Program-made: the position numbers and the translations under genes
Notes under the pieces: model-generated
Told to the model about the DNA's origin: nothing
Databases searched by the model: none
Seen by the model: only the letters and a program-made list of their open reading frames with translations
Part shown: in pieces, positions 33,682 to 41,571 of the stretch
How the letters are laid out: the number at the start of each line of letters is the position of its first letter
How positions within the stretch are numbered: position 1 is the stretch's first letter
Source of the DNA: JAXGMQ01 sp040768585
Lineage (GTDB): Bacteria; Caldisericota; Caldisericia; JAAYUI01
Reading direction: 5' to 3'
Length of the DNA stretch: 64,000 nucleotides
Assembly: GCA_040768585.1 (NCBI GenBank)
Contig: JAXGMQ010000001.1
Span: 1,798,001-1,862,000 of the forward strand

Positions 33682-33709
33682 ATTATATTTAAGAATTAAT
33701 GTATGTCCA
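33682..33709 (-). promoter_or_regulatory. Promoter of the FecR-like gene
   Basis: On the - strand TGGACA (33709-33704) and TATAAT (33687-33682), 16-nt spacer. The predicted transcript begins about 7 nt before the ATG at 33668. The in-frame ATG at 33683 lies in the -10 box and cannot be used from this promoter. Confidence 0.65.
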
Positions 33710-33725
33710 CAAGCAAAAAACTTTG

Positions 33726-33754
33726 TTGATAACTGCTTTCCTCTTTTTTAGAAT
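33726..33754 (+). promoter_or_regulatory. clpC promoter, leaderless configuration
   Basis: TTGATA (33726-33731) and TAGAAT (33749-33754) with a 17-nt spacer. The clpC ATG is 8 nt after the -10 box, so the transcript should begin at or next to the start codon. It is divergent from the FecR-like promoter. No CIRCE or CtsR-like direct repeat is seen. Confidence 0.7.
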
Positions 33755-33762
33755 CTGTTGCT

Positions 33763-36171
33763 ATGAATTGGAATAATTTGGACGAAAAAACTCAGCGGAT
33801 ATTCTATCTCGCTCAAGATGAGGCGTACTCGCTGGGGAATGATTACCTGGGGACGGAGCACCTATTGCTTGGACTCGTTCGAGAGAACTCAAGTTTCGCG
33901 GTGTCCGCCCTTCGAGATATGGGTGTGGATTTTCAGGCCTTAAGAGACAGAATCGTATCACTTGTAAGGGGAGTGAGAAACTCAGCGACAGGGCCAGTAC
34001 AGAAGAGCCATATTGTGGTGTCGGCTAGAGCAAAGAGAGCCCTGGACATGGCTGACCGTGAGATGAGAAGCTCAGGCTCAAAGAAACTCACACCTGAGCA
34101 TTTGGTTCTTGGGATACTCATCGAGGCTGAAGGATTGGCTGCAAGAATCCTCAAAGACATGGAGGTCGATATCGACAGATTCCGTGAGGAACTGTCACAG
34201 AGTGTTGGCGATTCAAGAGGAACTGGCAAGAAGTCGATTCTTGATAATTATTCAAGAGACCTAACCCAGCTCGCGAAGGAAGGCAAACTCGATCCGACTG
34301 TTGGCAGAAAAAAAGAATTAACCCGAATCATCCAGATACTCTCAAGAAGAACAAAGAACAATCCGGTGCTAGTTGGTGACCCAGGAATTGGAAAAACAGC
34401 CATTGTTGAAGGACTTGCTCAGAAGATAGTAGACGGTGAGGTGCCAGAGCCGCTTCGTGACAAGAAAGTGCTTTCGCTCGATCTGGCTTCAGTTATTGCC
34501 GGTACGAAGTACCGAGGAGAATTCGAGGAGAGGGTAAAAAACATCCTTGAGGAAATCAGGAAGTCCGAAGGTCAGATAATCATCTTCATCGATGAGATTC
34601 ACACAATCGTTGGCGCTGGCGCTGCCGAAGGCGCAATTGATGCTTCCAACATTCTCAAGCCTCCGTTGGCTAGAGGTGAGCTGCAGTGCATTGGCGCAAC
34701 AACAATGAACGAATACAGGAAGCATATCGAGAAGGACTCTGCCCTTGAGCGTCGTTTCCAGATGATAAAAGTCGATGAGCCCACGGTTGAGGAAACGACA
34801 AAAATCCTTATCGGTCTTGCCCCGCGATATGAGAATCACCACAGAGTCACAATCACTCACGCAGCTCTTGAGGCTGCCTCAAAGCTTTCTGCAAAATTCA
34901 TCTCCGACAGGTTTCTGCCAGACAAGGCAATCGACCTCATCGATGAGGCAAGCGCGAAGGTTAGGCTCTCTGTTCTCAACCTTCCACCTGAAATCAGAAG
35001 CCTCGAAGACGAAAGAAAAGGTATAATCGACAAAAAGAAGAACGCCGCTGAATCCCAAGAATTTGAGAAAGCTGCAAGACTTCGCGATCAGGAACGAGAG
35101 ATTGAAGACCAACTCAACCTCAAGAGAGCCGACTGGCAAAAAGAGGTCGATGCTCTTGACCTTGTTGTGACTCCGGAAGACATCGCCGAAATCGTTGGTG
35201 AGTGGACAGGAATCCCGACAACCAGACTTCTTCAGGAAGAGCGTGAGAGACTGCTCTCGCTTGAGAATGTTCTCCACGAGAAGATTATCGGTCAGGAAGA
35301 TGCTGTGGCAGCAGTTGCCAAGTCTCTCAGGAGAGCAAGGGTAGGACTTGCCGGCAGAAATAGACCGATTGGCTCTTTCATCTTTATTGGCCCAAGTGGT
35401 GTTGGAAAAACGGAGCTTGCAAGGGTTTTGGCTGACCATCTGTTTGGTTCAGAAAAGGCTATCATACGGCTTGATATGTCTGAATACATGGAAAAGCACG
35501 CAGTTTCTAGGCTCATTGGCGCGCCTCCGGGGTATATTGGTTTTGATGAAGGCGGACAACTCACAGAGAGAATCAGAAGAAAACCCTTCTCAATCATTCT
35601 ATTTGATGAGATTGAAAAAGCCCATACCGATGTTTTCAATATCCTGCTTCAAATCATGGATGATGGAAGACTCACAGACTCTCAGGGACGTATGGTCGAC
35701 TTCAGGCACTCTATCATAATCATGACCTCTAACGTTGGCACTCAGTGGAAGTCATCGAAGTACGTCGGTTTCTCAACCTCAGGAAACGAAGATCAGGAGA
35801 AGGAAAAATCGAGGCTCGATGATGCAGTGAAAAAAATCTTCAGACCAGAGTTTCTTGGCAGAATAGACAAGATTGTGCACTTCTCGCCACTCACCAAAGA
35901 ACAACTCGGTGAGATTGCAAAGCTTCTCATTGCGAAACTCAGTGATGCTTTGTCGGACGAGGGGCTGAAGGTTGAACTAACTGATAAAGCCATTATGAAT
36001 CTTGTTGAGAAGAGCTTTGATCCGAAGCTCGGAGCAAGACCCCTAGTTCGAGCAATCCAGAATCTCATTGAAGATCCGATTGCCGAGAAGACGCTTGCCG
36101 GTGAGTTTGAGTCGGGTGATACCATCAGAATCGATGAGAACGAGGATGAACTTTTCCTGACAAAAGCATAG
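33763..36171 (+). CDS. clpC: ATP-dependent Clp protease ATPase ClpC
   Basis: ClpC unfolds proteins for ClpP degradation. The 802 residues have the double Clp-N repeat (about 1-145), AAA1 with GDPGIGKTA and FIDEIHT, a central UVR-type segment (about 420-450, EFEKAARLRDQEREIEDQL), and AAA2 with GPSGVGKTE and LFDEIEKAH. The M-domain is short, as in ClpC rather than ClpB. The gene is monocistronic here; mcsA, mcsB and ctsR, its partners in Gram-positive bacteria, are not adjacent. Confidence 0.95.
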   Translation: MNWNNLDEKTQRIFYLAQDEAYSLGNDYLGTEHLLLGLVRENSSFAVSALRDMGVDFQALRDRIVSLVRGVRNSATGPVQKSHIVVSARAKRALDMADREMRSSGSKKLTPEHLVLGILIEAEGLAARILKDMEVDIDRFREELSQSVGDSRGTGKKSILDNYSRDLTQLAKEGKLDPTVGRKKELTRIIQILSRRTKNNPVLVGDPGIGKTAIVEGLAQKIVDGEVPEPLRDKKVLSLDLASVIAGTKYRGEFEERVKNILEEIRKSEGQIIIFIDEIHTIVGAGAAEGAIDASNILKPPLARGELQCIGATTMNEYRKHIEKDSALERRFQMIKVDEPTVEETTKILIGLAPRYENHHRVTITHAALEAASKLSAKFISDRFLPDKAIDLIDEASAKVRLSVLNLPPEIRSLEDERKGIIDKKKNAAESQEFEKAARLRDQEREIEDQLNLKRADWQKEVDALDLVVTPEDIAEIVGEWTGIPTTRLLQEERERLLSLENVLHEKIIGQEDAVAAVAKSLRRARVGLAGRNRPIGSFIFIGPSGVGKTELARVLADHLFGSEKAIIRLDMSEYMEKHAVSRLIGAPPGYIGFDEGGQLTERIRRKPFSIILFDEIEKAHTDVFNILLQIMDDGRLTDSQGRMVDFRHSIIIMTSNVGTQWKSSKYVGFSTSGNEDQEKEKSRLDDAVKKIFRPEFLGRIDKIVHFSPLTKEQLGEIAKLLIAKLSDALSDEGLKVELTDKAIMNLVEKSFDPKLGARPLVRAIQNLIEDPIAEKTLAGEFESGDTIRIDENEDELFLTKA

Positions 36172-36201
36172 AATAATTAGTCAGAAAACATAAGAATAAG
36201 A

Positions 36202-36242
36202 AACACCGACGGGTTTTTAACTCATTTGAACTCGTCGGTGTT
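36202..36242 (+). terminator. Hairpin after clpC, possible terminator
   Basis: A 10-bp perfect stem AACACCGACG/CGTCGGTGTT encloses a 21-nt loop that includes GTT/AAC pairing. It lies 30 nt after the clpC stop. The following bases (ATCATG) are not T-rich, so it may end clpC only weakly or act as a leader structure for gltX. Confidence 0.5.
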
Positions 36243-36277
36243 ATCATGTAGAGAAACACACAAAAGGGAGTGTTAGT

Positions 36278-37744
36278 ATGTCAAAAGCAGCAAAAGAAGT
36301 TAGAGTACGAATTGCGCCTTCCCCAACGGGCAATCTTCATATCGGCAATGCAAGAGCCGGTTTGTTCAACTACCTCTTTGCCAGAAGCGTTGGTGGTAAA
36401 TTTATTCTGAGGGTTGATGACACCGACAAGGAAAGGTCAACTCTTGACGCAGAGGACGCAATATACAAAGGTTTTGAATGGCTTGGCATCGACTGGGACG
36501 AGGGCCCAAACAAAGATGGTGGGTATGGCCCATATAGACAGAGCGAGAGAAGCAAGCTATATGCTGATGCTCTCAACAAAATGCTTGAAGATGGAAACGC
36601 ATACTACTGTTTTTGCTCCCAAGACGTTCTTGCCGAGAAAAGAACTGATGCTGAGAAAGCTCATGAAATTTACAGATATGATGAGGCATGCAGAGACATC
36701 CCGCTCGATGAGGCAAGAAAGCGAGTTGCAGCAGGCGAGAGGGCTGTAGTTAGACTCAAGATCCCCAGAGACCTGTCAATCGTGTTTACTGATTTGGTGC
36801 GCGGAGAGATTGTGGTAAATTCAAGCGCTTTTGATGATTTTGTCATAGCCAAACCAGGCGGTGACCCACTCTACAACTTTGCGACGGTTGTTGATGACCA
36901 TCTGATGGATATTTCACATGTCCTCAGGGGACAGGATCACCTGACAAACACATCCAAACAAATTCTTATATACCACGCTCTCGGTTATGATTTACCAGAG
37001 TTTGGTCACCTCCCACTCATCCTCGATACAAAACGCAAGAAACTCAGCAAACGCGCTGGAGCTGTTTACATTGGCGACTTCCAGGAACAGGGATTCCTGC
37101 CGGAGGCTGTCACGAACTTCATCGCGCTGCTTGGGTGGGCGCCAGGTGACAATAGAGAGAAGATGACGCTCTCTGAAATGGTCGATGCCTTCAAGCTTGA
37201 AAGAGTACAAAAATCCGACGCAATTTTTGACATGGAAAAGCTGATGTGGCTCAATGGCGTTTACATCAGGGAGATGGATATCCCAACTCTCACCTCAAAC
37301 TTGAAACCATACCTGAAAAATGCAGGATTGGTTGATGATTCAACCAATGAGAAATGGCTTGAGTCAGTCATGGTGCTTGAACAGGAGCGAATCAGAATGT
37401 TCTCAGAAGCTCCTGAGATGTTCGAGTTCTTCTTCAAAGACATTGAATACAGCCCAAAGCTGTTGCAAGTGAAGCAAAAGGAAGATTCAGAAATTTCGAA
37501 GGCTCTGTCTCGTGTCAAAGAAACCCTTAATCTTGTGGATGAATGGAAAGCGTCTGAGATTGAGAATTCGTGCCGTGCCCTGGTGTCCGAGATGGGCTGG
37601 AAAGCCGGCGACTTATTCATGCCAATTCGAATTGCTGTTACGGGAAGAAAAGCCACCCCACCACTGTTTGAGACTATCGAGGTACTGGGGCGTGAACTTA
37701 GTCTTTCCCGCATTGACAAAGCAATTGGTTTGCTTAAAGTCTGA
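36278..37744 (+). CDS. gltX: Glutamyl-tRNA synthetase
   Basis: This enzyme charges tRNA with glutamate. It is a class-I synthetase of 488 residues with SPTGNLHIGNARAG (HIGH-type) near residue 14 and KLSKRAG (KMSKS-type) near 250. The ATG follows AAAGGGAG. It is followed after 3 nt by a tRNA-Arg gene, so they are probably one transcript. Whether it also charges tRNA-Gln cannot be judged here. Confidence 0.96.
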   Translation: MSKAAKEVRVRIAPSPTGNLHIGNARAGLFNYLFARSVGGKFILRVDDTDKERSTLDAEDAIYKGFEWLGIDWDEGPNKDGGYGPYRQSERSKLYADALNKMLEDGNAYYCFCSQDVLAEKRTDAEKAHEIYRYDEACRDIPLDEARKRVAAGERAVVRLKIPRDLSIVFTDLVRGEIVVNSSAFDDFVIAKPGGDPLYNFATVVDDHLMDISHVLRGQDHLTNTSKQILIYHALGYDLPEFGHLPLILDTKRKKLSKRAGAVYIGDFQEQGFLPEAVTNFIALLGWAPGDNREKMTLSEMVDAFKLERVQKSDAIFDMEKLMWLNGVYIREMDIPTLTSNLKPYLKNAGLVDDSTNEKWLESVMVLEQERIRMFSEAPEMFEFFFKDIEYSPKLLQVKQKEDSEISKALSRVKETLNLVDEWKASEIENSCRALVSEMGWKAGDLFMPIRIAVTGRKATPPLFETIEVLGRELSLSRIDKAIGLLKV

Positions 37745-37747
37745 GGT

Positions 37748-37821
37748 GCGGCTGTAGCACAACTGGATAGTGCGTCGGCCTACGGAGCCGAAGGTTGCAG
37801 GTTCGAATCCTGTCAGCCGTG
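37748..37821 (+). tRNA. tRNA-Arg (anticodon ACG)
   Basis: The 74-nt cloverleaf has an acceptor stem GCGGCTG/CAGCCGT (one G-T pair at the end), an anticodon stem TCGGC/GCCGA with loop CTACGGA, and a T arm with GGTTCGAATCC. The anticodon is ACG, whose A34 must be deaminated to inosine by TadA. CCA is not encoded. It lies 3 nt after gltX and 19 nt before tadA. Confidence 0.95.
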
Positions 37822-37840
37822 TTTTCTATTGAAGTAGAGA

Positions 37841-38296
37841 ATGCATATGATTCCCGCATTTATGATGTTGGCCTTTGAGCAGGCGTACCTGGCAAGAGAG
37901 GTTGGCGAGATGCCAATTGGAGCCGTTGTGGTCAAGGACTCAAAGGTCATAGGCAGGGGTTACAATAACACCCTCACCAATTCCGACCCAACCTGTCACG
38001 CTGAAATTATGGCTATACGGGACGCAACGAAAAACATCAGTGACTGGAGATTGACAGGCTGCTCTATCTATGTGACACTGGAGCCTTGCCCTATGTGCGT
38101 TGGCGCAATCCTTCTATCTCGAATCTCAAAAATCTACTATGCTGCCTATGACCCGAAGGATGGCGCATGTGGTTCTCGGTATAATCTTGCTGTTCACCCG
38201 ATCTTTGGGCATAGCGCGCAGGTTGTCAAAACCGAGGGGGGCAAAGAAGCATCTGAGTTAATCAGGGACTTTTTTAGGAGCAAGAGAAAAAAGTGA
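37841..38296 (+). CDS. tadA: tRNA adenosine(34) deaminase TadA
   Basis: TadA converts A34 to inosine in tRNA-Arg(ACG). The zinc deaminase motifs are CHAEIMAIRDA (His53, Glu55) and EPCPMCVGA (Cys83, Cys86), all intact. The 151 residues are typical. The gene lies immediately behind its substrate tRNA gene. ATG 37841 and 37847 are both possible starts. The next gene overlaps its stop. Confidence 0.94.
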   Translation: MHMIPAFMMLAFEQAYLAREVGEMPIGAVVVKDSKVIGRGYNNTLTNSDPTCHAEIMAIRDATKNISDWRLTGCSIYVTLEPCPMCVGAILLSRISKIYYAAYDPKDGACGSRYNLAVHPIFGHSAQVVKTEGGKEASELIRDFFRSKRKK

Positions 38297-39234
38297 TAAA
38301 GCATACGTTTATTGAAGAAATGAAGTCGGGTATTAGTGTTGATGATTATTATGTCCTTGCCAAGAAATCGGATAAGACCACGAAAAACGGTGACCCATAT
38401 CTCAGACTCACCCTAAGCGACAGCACGGGTAGAATTGACGCGATGATGTGGAGCGATTCGATTGAGAAGTGGGGGAATGACTTTGAAGTCAACACGGTTG
38501 TCAGGATTCGGGGTAAGGTTGGAGAGTTTGACTCCAAACCTCAGCTGACAATTGAGAGGATTGGCGTTGCCGATGAGGCTAACTACAGCCCGACCTGGTT
38601 TTTGCCACTCTCACCTGTTTCTGTTGAGGAAGTTATAGATAAAATAAAAAAACACTGCGACTCGATAACCAACGCAAGCTTGAAGGAGTTGGCGAATAAG
38701 TTTTTCAACTCAGAGTATTTTGACGATTTCTTCCACGCCCCTGGGGCTGCAAACCTTCACCACGCCTATATTGGAGGATTGGCTGTTCACACCCTCGGTG
38801 TGATGGACATATGCTGCGATTTCACCAACCGATATAGCACAATCAACAAGGATTTGCTGCTTGTTGCAGCGCTCCTTCATGACATCGGAAAAACTGTCGA
38901 GAACAGTTGGGCTGTGACATTCTCCAGAACACCTGAGGGTGACCTACTGGGGCACATTGTCCAGGGGGTGAGGATAGTGGATTCATTACTCTCTGGTATT
39001 GAGCTTGAAGAGAAATTGAGGCTTAATCTTGAACACTGCCTCGTCTCCCATCATGGCTACTATGAGTATGGTTCTCCAAAACTCCCAATGACAAGAGAGG
39101 CACTAGCGCTCCATCTGGCTGACTACGCTGATTCTCATTTTGAGGAATATGACATGTTGCTTCGAGATATAGATGAGGGCGCTTGCACAGGTTCTATCCG
39201 ATTTCTTGAGGGAAGGAAGTTATACAACATCTAG
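38293..39234 (+). CDS. YhaM-like 3'-5' exoribonuclease (OB fold plus HD domain)
   Basis: The 313 residues begin with an OB-fold nucleic-acid-binding domain (about 1-95, RLTLSDSTGRIDAMMW) followed by an HD phosphohydrolase domain with HHAYIGGLAVHTLGVMDI and LLHDIGK as the metal-binding motifs. This combination is that of YhaM, a 3'-5' exonuclease of Gram-positive bacteria. GTG start, overlapping tadA by 4 nt (GTGA), so it is part of the gltX-tRNA-tadA unit. Confidence 0.9.
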   Translation: MIKHTFIEEMKSGISVDDYYVLAKKSDKTTKNGDPYLRLTLSDSTGRIDAMMWSDSIEKWGNDFEVNTVVRIRGKVGEFDSKPQLTIERIGVADEANYSPTWFLPLSPVSVEEVIDKIKKHCDSITNASLKELANKFFNSEYFDDFFHAPGAANLHHAYIGGLAVHTLGVMDICCDFTNRYSTINKDLLLVAALLHDIGKTVENSWAVTFSRTPEGDLLGHIVQGVRIVDSLLSGIELEEKLRLNLEHCLVSHHGYYEYGSPKLPMTREALALHLADYADSHFEEYDMLLRDIDEGACTGSIRFLEGRKLYNI

Positions 39235-39454
39235 GAAAGTCTATTCCTAAGTTGGTCTGTAGGTTTTAACAAAGAGGCTCATCTTTTAATTTTTGATTGG
39301 TACTGTTATTTATTGATGTATTTTCAATGATTTTCATGCTAGTAAAATTTGAAAATCGGGCTTTGTTGCTGCCATTTATTTTTGTTGAGAAAAAAGCATC
39401 CAATTCTTTGTGAAACATTATCAAGTTTCACGAAACAAATTCTTCATTGCCAAG
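39235..39454. other. AT-rich convergent intergenic gap with a hairpin
   Basis: The 220-base gap holds no convincing gene. At 39410-39431 a perfect 7-bp stem GTGAAAC/GTTTCAC with an 8-nt loop lies downstream of the small reverse gene; there is no T tract on either side. Confidence 0.5.
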
Positions 39455-39673
39455 TCACACTATCTCTACCCATTCCAACTCCAACCTCTCCCCTGTCGTG
39501 GTCACGACAATGTAAATGAACTTTCCATTGTCTTCATTTCCATAGGCGCAGCTCTCCCAGACGTCCATGCAAGATTTCTCCACTCTCATGACGGTGAAGG
39601 TTTTGCCAGCAACTCCTGTCGGCGCTGTGTCCTTTACTCTGATCTTGTCACCGCTGTTTGGCACTTTCACCAA
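39455..39673 (-). CDS. Small unknown protein
   Basis: The C-terminal 71-72 codons of a longer open frame read as a plausible small beta-rich protein (VPNSGDKIRVKD at the start, ERLELEWVEIV at the end) resembling a small SH3-like or KOW-like barrel. The start would be TTG 39673 or GTG 39670. No ribosome binding site precedes it, but a TATAAT on the - strand (39685-39680) is 6 nt upstream, so a leaderless transcript is possible. Coding status is uncertain. Confidence 0.45.
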   Translation of the reverse strand: MVKVPNSGDKIRVKDTAPTGVAGKTFTVMRVEKSCMDVWESCAYGNEDNGKFIYIVVTTTGERLELEWVEIV

Positions 39674-39687
39674 AAATTGATTATAAT
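39658..39687 (+). promoter_or_regulatory. Promoter of the GyrI-like gene, overlapping a reverse -10
   Basis: TTGGCA (39658-39663), 18-nt spacer and TATAAT (39682-39687) precede the ATG at 39718. The -10 lies in the palindrome ATTATAAT, which also supplies a TATAAT on the - strand. Confidence 0.7.
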
Positions 39688-39717
39688 GTTGAAAAACAAA
39701 AAAGGGAGAGTCGCGAT

Positions 39718-40335
39718 ATGCCAGACAAACTTGATTTGAAGAAGGAGCTGAAGCACCTCTACAATCCGTCCAAAAAAGAGGTCTCGGTTGTTGATATTCC
39801 AAAGATGAGCTACCTCATGATTGATGGAATGGGTAACCCAAACACATCAGAGCGATTCAAGCTTGCGATGGAGTCGCTCTATGGGCTCTGTTATACGGTG
39901 AAGTTTGCGAGCAAGGAGCGCGGTTTCGACTTTGCTGTTATGCCACCAGAGGCCCTCTGGTGGGCAGATGACATGAACTCATTTCTAGAACGTGACAAGG
40001 ACAGCTGGAAGTGGACAGTAATGATTTTGCAGCCAGATTTTATCACAGATGAGATCATAAATGAGGCAAAAGAGACTGTTAGAAAAAAGAAGAACCCAGA
40101 GCTTCTTGACGATGTGAGATTTGAGGAGCTGCACGAGGGCACATCGGCACAAATCATGCACATCGGCTCATACGACAGCGAGACAGAAAACATCGCAAGA
40201 ATCCACAAAAAGATTGAAGAGCTGGGCTGCAAACCGTTTGGCAAGCACCATGAGATCTACCTTTCGGATGTCAGACGAGTGTCCCCAGACAAGCTCAAAA
40301 CGGTGGTCAGGCAGCCATTTAGACCAGCCAAGTAG
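39718..40335 (+). CDS. GyrI-like small-molecule-binding domain protein
   Basis: The 205 residues start at ATG 39718, after AAAAAAGGGAGAG. VVDIPKMSYLMIDGMGNPN, MPPEALWW and HEIYLSDVRRVSPDKLKTVVRQPFR match the stand-alone GyrI-like (YdhM/SbmC-type) proteins, which bind small hydrophobic molecules or toxins. No DNA-binding domain is attached. Role here is unknown; a detoxifying or carrier function is inferred from the family. Confidence 0.88.
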   Translation: MPDKLDLKKELKHLYNPSKKEVSVVDIPKMSYLMIDGMGNPNTSERFKLAMESLYGLCYTVKFASKERGFDFAVMPPEALWWADDMNSFLERDKDSWKWTVMILQPDFITDEIINEAKETVRKKKNPELLDDVRFEELHEGTSAQIMHIGSYDSETENIARIHKKIEELGCKPFGKHHEIYLSDVRRVSPDKLKTVVRQPFRPAK

Positions 40336-40469
40336 AACAAGATAACCTAGTTTCTGTCACCTCGATTTTGCCCCCAGACTTCACGATCTGGTTTTGAGTC
40401 AGAAAGCGCCTGGCTAAACCTGGTTTTGGTGGTCTTTAATGCCCCCTGGCATTTTGTCACAAGATTAAA

Positions 40470-40497
40470 TTGACCCACCTTGGCTTGTGAGTATATT
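40470..40497 (+). promoter_or_regulatory. tRNA-Ser promoter
   Basis: TTGACC (40470-40475) and TATATT (40492-40497) with a 16-nt spacer, 7 nt before the tRNA 5' end. Confidence 0.7.
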
Positions 40498-40504
40498 CTC
40501 GCTT

Positions 40505-40596
40505 GGAGAGATGGCTGAGCGGTTGAAGGTGCCTGACTCGAAATCAGGAGTGTGGGGTTCCCTGCACCGGGGGTTCGAATCCCCCTCTCTCCGCCA
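40505..40596 (+). tRNA. tRNA-Ser (anticodon CGA)
   Basis: The acceptor GGAGAGA/TCTCTCC and the anticodon stem CCTGA/TCAGG with loop CTCGAAA give anticodon CGA. A long variable arm (GTGTGGGGTTCCCTGCAC) is as expected for serine. The T arm is GGGGGTTCGAATCCCCC. CCA is encoded at the 3' end. Confidence 0.95.
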
Positions 40597-40831
40597 CTAT
40601 TTCTTGATTGCCAATGGTGTTTATGGCGATTACTCCTCGATAAGTTTTTCAAGATATTCAAAGTGTGTGGGATTGTTAAATATGACATTTTATTCCATTA
40701 ATAGAGGTGCATTTGCTGCATTTTTGCATATAATTGGTGCAATGTGGGGTGTATGATGAATAAGAAAAACAAAAGAGAAGAAACAAAATCGCATGCATAT
40801 GAATCACCTATGAACTATGGATTAATATGTA

Positions 40832-41571
40832 GGGTCTTGACTACCTAACTACACTTCAAAGTGTAAAGGAGTCAGGCTGTCAGAAGCAAAAACAAGTACG
40901 CAAAGCATTCACGAATTAGTGAGTACATTTTCAGGAAAATAGTGAAGTGTTTTTCAATGGATTTGGACGCAACAAAAACAGCAGAACTGTGCAATGTAAA
41001 CAGAAACACAGCAAACAGGCATTTCAACATGTTCAGAGTAAGAATAGCCAGACTTTGTGAGGACAAGTCACCTTTCAAAGGGATTGTAGAGGCTGACGAA
41101 AGCTATTTTGGAGCAAAGAGAGTTAAGGGCAAGAGAGGAAGAGGGGCTAGAGGAAAGACCAAGGTGTTTGGTATCCTCAAAAGAGAGGATGGAAAGGTCT
41201 ATACAGAGATAATCCCAGACTGCACCAGAAGGACACTTCAGAAAATAATTGCAGGCAAGGTTGACATACAGTCTGTCATAAACACAGACGGATGGCATGC
41301 TTATGATGGACTGGTTGACATCGGTTACAGCAAGCATCACAGAGTCATTCATGGAAAAGATGAGTTTGCCAGAGGAGCCAATCACATCAATGGCATCGAA
41401 TCTTTCTGGAGTTATGCCAAAAGAAGGCTTCAGAAGTTCCAAGGTGTGAGTTCTTCTACGTTTTATTTGCACTTGAAGGAGACTGAGTACAGATTCAATT
41501 TGAGAAAACAGGATATGTATGCTATTCTACTGAGAGAGTTTAGAGAGAGGCCGTTTATCTAGTCTAGACCC
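40832..41571 (+). mobile_element. IS1595-family insertion sequence, complete
   Basis: The 740-bp element is bounded by imperfect 17-bp inverted repeats: GGGTCTTGACTACCTAA on the left (40832-40848) and its near-complement ending TAGACCC on the right (41555-41571), matching at 14 of 17 positions. It carries one transposase gene and is flanked by a 7-bp direct repeat. Insertion in a host gene with intact flanks shows it is recent relative to decay of that gene. Confidence 0.92.
40942..41562 (+). CDS. IS1595-family transposase
   Basis: A DDE-type transposase with Asp in VEADESYFG, Asp in NTDGWHAYDGL and the Asn/Glu pair in HINGIESFWSYAKRRL, the IS1595 signature. GTG 40942 gives 206 residues. However, the homologous frame is open back to about 40867, encoding a helix-turn-helix region (ISEYIFRKIVKC...NRNTANRHF). 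That frame has no ATG; AAAGGAG (40865-40871) points to a GTC codon at 40879, so the native start may have been lost or is unusual. Confidence 0.88.
   Translation: MKCFSMDLDATKTAELCNVNRNTANRHFNMFRVRIARLCEDKSPFKGIVEADESYFGAKRVKGKRGRGARGKTKVFGILKREDGKVYTEIIPDCTRRTLQKIIAGKVDIQSVINTDGWHAYDGLVDIGYSKHHRVIHGKDEFARGANHINGIESFWSYAKRRLQKFQGVSSSTFYLHLKETEYRFNLRKQDMYAILLREFRERPFI

Noticed and set aside
39410..39431. GTGAAAC/GTTTCAC hairpin as an intrinsic terminator
   Set aside because: No T tract follows it on either strand; recorded only as a hairpin in the gap.
40487..40756. 89-codon open frame covering the tRNA-Ser gene
   Set aside because: It runs through a complete tRNA cloverleaf with its own promoter, so it is not a gene.
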